DNA of 22,033 nt from Colivivens sp963626085 (GTDB lineage Bacteria > Bacteroidota > Bacteroidia > Bacteroidales > Bacteroidaceae), in assembly GCA_963626085.1 (NCBI GenBank), contig CAVFVJ010000022.1:1-22033 (forward strand), in the 5' to 3' direction. The notes below the pieces were generated by a model, which worked only from the letters and a program-made list of their open reading frames with translations, had not been told where the DNA came from and ran no database searches. This document shows positions 17,360 to 22,033 of the stretch, in pieces (the first letter of the stretch is position 1; every line of letters begins with the position of its first letter). A program made the translations under genes and the position numbers.

Positions 17360-20300
17360 ATGAGACGGAACATACTGATAATGCTGGTGCTCATATTTGC
17401 CACGTCTACTGGCAGTATCGCACAGAACAAGACCTTCGGAAACCTTCCTCCGTTGCATGTGGATGGAAAGTATCTGAGGGATGTGAACGGTAACATAGTA
17501 AGACTACACGGTGTGATGGACACGCCAAATCCCTACTTCAACGGAGGGCGTTGGGGCAATTCGTGTTCAGATTCTTCGGTCGGCTCTTGCCTGTCCTATT
17601 TCAACAAGTTGTTTACAGCCATAACTGACACGACCAACGGAGCGTACTGCAACGCTTTCCGTCTGCATCTCGATCCGTGCTGGACGAACGACCCCAGTCT
17701 TACTTCCGATGGTAAGGAAAGCGGTGAGGCTGACATAAGCCGTTTCAGCAACGCACGTCTCACCAAATATATGAAGACCTTATATTATAGGATAGCAAGC
17801 TACGGAATGCGCCATGGACTGTATATAATCATGCGCCCGCCGGGTGTCTGTCCGGGAACCATACAGGTGGGCGACTACTATCAGGAGTATCTGATGAAGG
17901 TGTGGGACACTGTGACCAAGAACGACAGTATCCTCAAGTACTCCGGTCAGATTTCCATAGAGTTGGCAAACGAACCGGTGACTGTACTCGACGAGAACGG
18001 ACAGTCGTCCGCAAGGGCTTTGCATGATTTCTTCCAGCCCATCGTCGACAAGATAAGGGCAAACGGGTTTACCGGTATCATCTGGGTTCCGGGTTCCGGA
18101 TGGCAGTCAGGCTATCAGGGGTATGAGACTTATCCTATCACAGGATATAACATCGGCTATGCGGTACATGTGTACAACGGTTGGTATGGTGCGAGCGACT
18201 CAAGCTGCGACCACCAGGCGTTCATCAAACAATTCGGGAAGCAGGTGCCTGTGGTCAACACCAATCCTGTTATGGTAACGGAGATTGACTGGAGCCCAGA
18301 GAAGGATGGCGAGGGACACTATAACGAGTCGGGCACTTGGGTGCCTGCCAACTGGGGCACATGGGCGACAGCCTCCACTTCCAAGTGGGGTAAGGCATGG
18401 AAGGCTGTGCACGACTATTATGCAAACATTGGAATGACTCTTACGGGTACTGCGTCATACATCGACATCGACAAATCCATCGCAAGCAGTCCGGCAAAGG
18501 CTGTTGTGGCGTTCGGCGGCAACGAAGAATGCTGCGGCAAGGCTTGTTTCGACTGGTATAAGCAGTGGAACACGGACACACGTCCTTATATGGCGTACAC
18601 ACGTCAGTGGACATCTGACCTCGGCAACGGCACATATATAAACCCAGTAATCAACGGTGACTTCCCAGATATCGATGTCATACGTGTGGGCGACACCTAT
18701 TACATGGCAACGACAACCATGTTCTATTTCCCCGGTGCTACCATCCTGAAGTCAAAGGACTTGGTGAACTGGGAGTACTGTGCTAACCCTCTGCAGCAGG
18801 TTGACGACAACAAGGCGTATAACCTGACTGGTGCAGACCATTATTCACAGGGACAGTGGGCGGCTTCGCTCAACTACTCGAAGGGCAAGTATTACCTTTA
18901 TTTCATCTGCTACGGCAGGAGCGGTGTGGACGGGACACAGAACATAATGCTTACGGCTACAGACCCCGAGGGAACATGGACTATGACCAAGATGAAAGAC
19001 CATTACTATGACTCTGGTTGGTTGTTCGACGACGAGGGCGACGGTAATATATATGTTGCCTGCGGTATAGGTGACATATATGTGAACAAACTTGACCGCA
19101 ACCTCAACAAGCTTGAGTCAATACGTGTACTGTCCCTTGGCAACGGTCTGGAAGGTTGCCACATGTACCATATTGGAGACTACTATTATATCTATGCCAC
19201 TTACGGTGGCACTGAGGGTAGCCAGACTATATTCCGCTCCACTTCCCCGATGGGTCCATACGTGGAGCATGAGGGACGTGTCTTTGAGAAACAGCACATT
19301 CACCAGGGGGCTTTGATAGAGACTCAGACCGGAGAATGGTGGACTCTGCTGTTCAAGGATGCAGGAGCCATCGGACGAATCCCTTATCTGGAGCCTGTAG
19401 TGTGGGAGGACGGATGGCCTATAATCGGCAATAACGGTATTGACGTTAGTGCCGGAGGCAAGGCTTATCCTAAACCGAATGTGGGACAGACCTATCCGCG
19501 CACTTACCTCGATACCAACGACACCTTTACCGAACCGACACTGGGACTGCAGTGGGAGTGGAATCACAATCCGGACAATGGCAGCTGGAGTCTGTTCGAG
19601 AACCCGGGTTTCCTGAGACTCCATACAGTATCCATTACAGACTCTCTCCAGACTGCGCGCAACAGTCTCACACAACGTATTCTTGGATACAGTCCCGTGG
19701 GTACTGCCAGCAACAAGTACATGGATTCATATGGAACGATAAAGATGGCGGTAAACAACATGCAGGACGGTGACATCGCAGGTATTGCGGTCTTCCAGGA
19801 ACCGTATGCCTATATCGGAATCAAACAGATTGAAGGCAAACGCTACCTGTACTACCTGCATCAGACCAAACTGAGGGGAACTCAGACGGATATGCTGGGT
19901 GACGAGATCCAGACCGACACCGTCTACCTGCGTGCAGTGGTAAACTATGGAACCAACAAGGCTTCGTTCTACTATAGCCTCGACAACAGTAAATACACCA
20001 AGTTCGGAGAGGATATGACTATGGGCTATACACTGAGCGTGTTTGTGGGCAACAGGTTCTTCCTCTTCAACTACGCAACGGAGCAACTGGGTGGTTATGT
20101 CGACATCGACTGGTTCTCAACGGAACCGGTATTCTCAGAGGAAGGCTTCTTCGGACCTGGTGTCCTGCACACTTATACGACGGACGACCTCACCATGACT
20201 GACCTCAGTCTTGAGAAAACCTCATACACCATGATTCCGGGCAGTGCCAAGTCGCTCGACATCATCAGCACTTCGGTATCTGGTCTTGAGAGTAACGTAG

Positions 20301-21016
20301 CGTCCAACTGCGCCTTCACTTACACCAATGCGGAGATAGCGCAGGTGGTGGGTGGCAGACTCATCGCACAGAAGGAAGGGGAGACAGAGGTTACGGCCTC
20401 TTATACCGACCATTTCGGCAATACCAAGACAGTCTCGTTCGATGTCACAGTTTCATATTTCCCGATGTCCAACGATGCACTAAACCCGTCCATATACGGT
20501 TCGGGCACATTCGTGGAGAAGACTGCCTCTCTGAAGACCAGCCAGTACGGCTTTGGCGGTTGGGAGTACAGCGGCGGAGTCGACTTCTCGGCATACAATT
20601 ATATAATAGTGAAACTGAAGCGTGCGTCAACGGCACAGCCTTCGTTTCGCCTGTTCGATTCGACCAATTACTGGTCTGACTGCTATATGCTGGACATGAA
20701 GAAGAGCGTGACAGCGGTCATCGACCTGCATAACTTGGTGACACCGAACGGCAGGACTATCGATCCTTCACAGATTTTCAAGGCTGGTTTCTGGACAGAC
20801 GGCACAAGCGCGATATACATCAAGTCGGTTTACCTCAGCATGGACGGAGTCAACCCTGTCGACGGAATAGAGGAACTGTTCTCTTCCGGCTGCGATACGA
20901 AGATAGTGAGTGGGGTATACGACCTCACGGGACGTGAACTTCCGAACGGTTACAGTAAGGGAGTCAACATAGTCCGCATGAGCGATGGAACGGTACGAAA
21001 GATTTTAGTTAAGTAG
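17360..21016 (+). CDS. Secreted two-domain glycoside hydrolase GH5-GH43 with accessory modules
   Basis: I place the start at 17360, not at the in-frame ATG at 17324, because the signal peptide MRRNILIMLVLIFATSTGSIAQ begins here and a -7 element lies between the two. The protein has 1218 aa. The GH5 domain (about 28-420) has acid/base E205 (ELANEP), HVYNGWYG and nucleophile E308 (MVTEIDW). The GH43 five-blade propeller (about 425-715) has base D437 (FPDIDV), a pKa-modulating Asp near 557 (LFDDEGDG) and acid E598 (LEGCHMY). A concanavalin-like GH43 C-terminal domain (about 716-925), a Big_2-type Ig domain (about 950-1033), another beta sandwich (to about 1165) and a Por-type tail (VYDLTGRELPNG...KILVK) follow. 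The expected action is endo-cleavage of a hemicellulose backbone plus removal of xylose or arabinose. The exact substrates are not decided by sequence. Confidence 0.93.
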   Translation: MRRNILIMLVLIFATSTGSIAQNKTFGNLPPLHVDGKYLRDVNGNIVRLHGVMDTPNPYFNGGRWGNSCSDSSVGSCLSYFNKLFTAITDTTNGAYCNAFRLHLDPCWTNDPSLTSDGKESGEADISRFSNARLTKYMKTLYYRIASYGMRHGLYIIMRPPGVCPGTIQVGDYYQEYLMKVWDTVTKNDSILKYSGQISIELANEPVTVLDENGQSSARALHDFFQPIVDKIRANGFTGIIWVPGSGWQSGYQGYETYPITGYNIGYAVHVYNGWYGASDSSCDHQAFIKQFGKQVPVVNTNPVMVTEIDWSPEKDGEGHYNESGTWVPANWGTWATASTSKWGKAWKAVHDYYANIGMTLTGTASYIDIDKSIASSPAKAVVAFGGNEECCGKACFDWYKQWNTDTRPYMAYTRQWTSDLGNGTYINPVINGDFPDIDVIRVGDTYYMATTTMFYFPGATILKSKDLVNWEYCANPLQQVDDNKAYNLTGADHYSQGQWAASLNYSKGKYYLYFICYGRSGVDGTQNIMLTATDPEGTWTMTKMKDHYYDSGWLFDDEGDGNIYVACGIGDIYVNKLDRNLNKLESIRVLSLGNGLEGCHMYHIGDYYYIYATYGGTEGSQTIFRSTSPMGPYVEHEGRVFEKQHIHQGALIETQTGEWWTLLFKDAGAIGRIPYLEPVVWEDGWPIIGNNGIDVSAGGKAYPKPNVGQTYPRTYLDTNDTFTEPTLGLQWEWNHNPDNGSWSLFENPGFLRLHTVSITDSLQTARNSLTQRILGYSPVGTASNKYMDSYGTIKMAVNNMQDGDIAGIAVFQEPYAYIGIKQIEGKRYLYYLHQTKLRGTQTDMLGDEIQTDTVYLRAVVNYGTNKASFYYSLDNSKYTKFGEDMTMGYTLSVFVGNRFFLFNYATEQLGGYVDIDWFSTEPVFSEEGFFGPGVLHTYTTDDLTMTDLSLEKTSYTMIPGSAKSLDIISTSVSGLESNVASNCAFTYTNAEIAQVVGGRLIAQKEGETEVTASYTDHFGNTKTVSFDVTVSYFPMSNDALNPSIYGSGTFVEKTASLKTSQYGFGGWEYSGGVDFSAYNYIIVKLKRASTAQPSFRLFDSTNYWSDCYMLDMKKSVTAVIDLHNLVTPNGRTIDPSQIFKAGFWTDGTSAIYIKSVYLSMDGVNPVDGIEELFSSGCDTKIVSGVYDLTGRELPNGYSKGVNIVRMSDGTVRKILVK

Positions 21017-21044
21017 TTAGTTATATTAGTTAGGTTCAAGTGTG

Positions 21045-21077
21045 GGGACATCATAGTTTTTATGATGTCCCTTTTTT
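21045..21077 (+). terminator. Intrinsic terminator after the GH5-GH43 gene
   Basis: GGGACATCATA (21045-21055) pairs perfectly with TATGATGTCCC (21061-21071) around a 5-base loop, followed by six T residues. It lies 28 bp after the stop codon. Confidence 0.92.
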
Positions 21078-21226
21078 GCGCTTCCTTCCTGCAATTGTCG
21101 CAGTTCTGTTACATTGCGTACATATTCCGGAGCATATCCGTTCAAAATTCCGAGGCTGCAACTGGCAGTTATCATGAGGCTCTGCTCCCGAGCGAAACAG
21201 GAAATAGCATTTCTTCCAGATTGACG
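21078..21226. other. Non-coding stretch, no convincing gene
   Basis: Together with the palindrome region to 21429 this is the only long gene-free interval. No RNA gene, IS end or convincing ORF was found. A - strand frame from 21175 to 21026 would encode 49 aa but runs through the terminator hairpin and matches nothing I recognise. Confidence 0.5.
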
Positions 21227-21292
21227 ATTAGTGGGTGACGTGTCCCACGTCACATCTTATGAAGAGTGCAGTGGGACACTGCACCTACTAAT
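21227..21292. repeat. 66-bp nested palindrome (two hairpins inside a larger inverted repeat)
   Basis: Outer arms ATTAGTGGGTG (21227-21237) and CACCTACTAAT (21282-21292) pair with one mismatch (G-T). Inside are two separate hairpins: GTGACGTG-TCC-CACGTCAC (21235-21253) and GTGCAGTG-GGA-CACTGCAC (21266-21284). The two halves are imperfect inverted copies of each other, and where they differ (GAC...GTC against GCA...TGC) both sides of each small stem changed together. This resembles a paired REP/BIME-like element or a cruciform-forming site. Confidence 0.8.
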
Positions 21293-21328
21293 AAGCGTCA
21301 GAAAGCCTGGCAACAAATCCACGCTTAT
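21291..21328. repeat. Inverted repeat ATAAGCGT / ACGCTTAT
   Basis: ATAAGCGT (21291-21298) and ACGCTTAT (21321-21328) are perfect 8-bp inverted copies separated by 22 bases. The repeat abuts the 66-bp nested palindrome and could be part of the same element. No T-run follows, so it is not a terminator. Confidence 0.5.
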
Positions 21329-21429
21329 ATGGTTTCCGGTTACTCCAACAGACACTGTCGGTGAAAAATAAGTACGTGTAAAAACTCTTTGTCGGTTTTT
21401 ATTCGTAACTTAGCGGCGTGAAACGTAAA

Positions 21430-22033
21430 ATGCATGATGCTATGACGGATTTAGTTAATTGCTATCCTGTGGGTGTGCAGACATTTGAGAAAATACGTAC
21501 AGGGCAGTATCTCTATGTCGACAAGACAAAATACATAGTCGATTTCCGTAAGAAGAAGATGAGTTACGTCTTCCTGAGTCGCCCGAGGCGGTTCGGTAAG
21601 TCGCTCTTTGCCTCTACTCTACAGGCTTACTTTGAGGGGCGCAAGGAACTCTTCGAAGGGCTTGCCATAGCCGACTACGAGAAGGACTGGGTGGCGCATC
21701 CAGTGCTCCACTTCGACATGAGCGGAGCCAAGCATTTTGATGCGGAAAGACTGAACGATTATCTGGACCGGGAGTTGGCTCCATATGAAGAGATGTATGG
21801 ACAGAACGAAATGGAAAAACACCCGAACGACCGTCTTACGGGGCTTGTTAGACGTGCATACGAGCAGACTGGACAGAAGGTGGTAGTAATCATCGACGAG
21901 TACGATGCTCCCTTGCTCGATGTCGTGCATGAGAATGACAACCTTCAACAGCTGCGTTTCATCATGCAGAACTTCTATAGTCCTCTGAAGAAACTCGACC
22001 CATATTTGGAGTTCGTCTTCATCACCGGAATAA
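21430..22033 (+). CDS. AAA-ATPase-like protein (PF09820 type), 3'-truncated by the window edge
   Basis: This is a P-loop ATPase-like protein of a family abundant as paralogues in Prevotella and other Bacteroidetes; its role is unknown. Only the first 201 residues are present and the frame is open to the window edge (ending FVFITGI). The family opening is seen as YPVGVQTFEKIRTGQYLYVDKT, then the Walker-A-like SRPRRFGKS at 50-58, YFEGRKELFEGL, and Walker B VVVIIDEYD near 151-159. Full-length members usually carry a PD-(D/E)XK nuclease-like domain at the C-terminus, which would lie beyond the window. Starts at GTG 21418, ATG 21430 or ATG 21442 are possible; an in-frame stop at 21406 limits extension. 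TAACTTAG (21406-21413) is a weak -7 candidate. It is unrelated to the carbohydrate genes and separated from them by a terminator and palindromes. Confidence 0.88.
   Translation, partial: MHDAMTDLVNCYPVGVQTFEKIRTGQYLYVDKTKYIVDFRKKKMSYVFLSRPRRFGKSLFASTLQAYFEGRKELFEGLAIADYEKDWVAHPVLHFDMSGAKHFDAERLNDYLDRELAPYEEMYGQNEMEKHPNDRLTGLVRRAYEQTGQKVVVIIDEYDAPLLDVVHENDNLQQLRFIMQNFYSPLKKLDPYLEFVFITGI

Noticed and set aside
17197..21077. A shared element in the two terminators (both contain GGGACATC and GATGTCCC)
   Set aside because: Arms, loops and orientation differ beyond these 8 bases. Similarity of two GC-rich stems is weak evidence for a common origin.
21026..21253. Minus-strand frame of 75 aa (or 49 aa from 21175)
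   Set aside because: It begins inside the palindrome, crosses the terminator hairpin and matches no family I recognise. A gene remnant is possible but not supportable.

Overview
The window looks like chromosomal DNA of a plant-glycan-degrading member of the Bacteroidales, most likely Prevotella or a close relative (Segatella, Xylanibacter). This is inferred from the hybrid two-component regulator with a beta-propeller sensor, from promoter -7 elements of the Bacteroidetes type TAnnTTTG, from secreted CAZymes that end in a short Por-secretion-like tail, and from KduI, KduD and PolA sequences of Bacteroidales character. No rRNA, tRNA or CRISPR array was seen.

Left part (1-6822, all + strand). 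The window opens inside an AGCS-family sodium:amino-acid symporter. A soluble family-2 glycosyltransferase of unknown target follows. After a recognisable -7 element comes the kduI-kduD pair, which converts the unsaturated uronate product of pectin or glycosaminoglycan lyases to 2-keto-3-deoxygluconate. Full-length DNA polymerase I (polA) lies 43 bp behind kduD.

Central and right part (6884-21016) is a carbohydrate-utilisation island without SusC or SusD. It holds a secreted GH127/GH146 (DUF1680) beta-L-arabinofuranosidase, a convergent 1355-aa hybrid two-component regulator on the - strand, a divergent 1118-aa secreted protein that I do not recognise as an enzyme, and a secreted GH5-GH43 two-catalytic-domain enzyme with Ig-like and beta-sandwich modules. 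The last two genes each end in a strong intrinsic terminator. The GH127 and regulator genes share one perfect 18-bp bidirectional hairpin. The likely joint role is release and use of arabinose-decorated plant polysaccharides (arabinoxylan or pectic arabinan), with KduI/KduD handling uronates inside the cell.

Right end (21017-22033). A roughly 350-bp non-coding stretch carries a 66-bp palindrome made of two smaller hairpins with compensatory differences. It leads into a truncated AAA-ATPase-like gene (PF09820 type).

Most notable: the three-module 1118-aa protein between regulator and enzyme; four exactly 22-bp-spaced ACTATATA repeats that begin at the GH127 stop codon; the nested palindrome before the ATPase-like gene; and a start-site correction for the GH5-GH43 gene supported by both a promoter element and a signal peptide.
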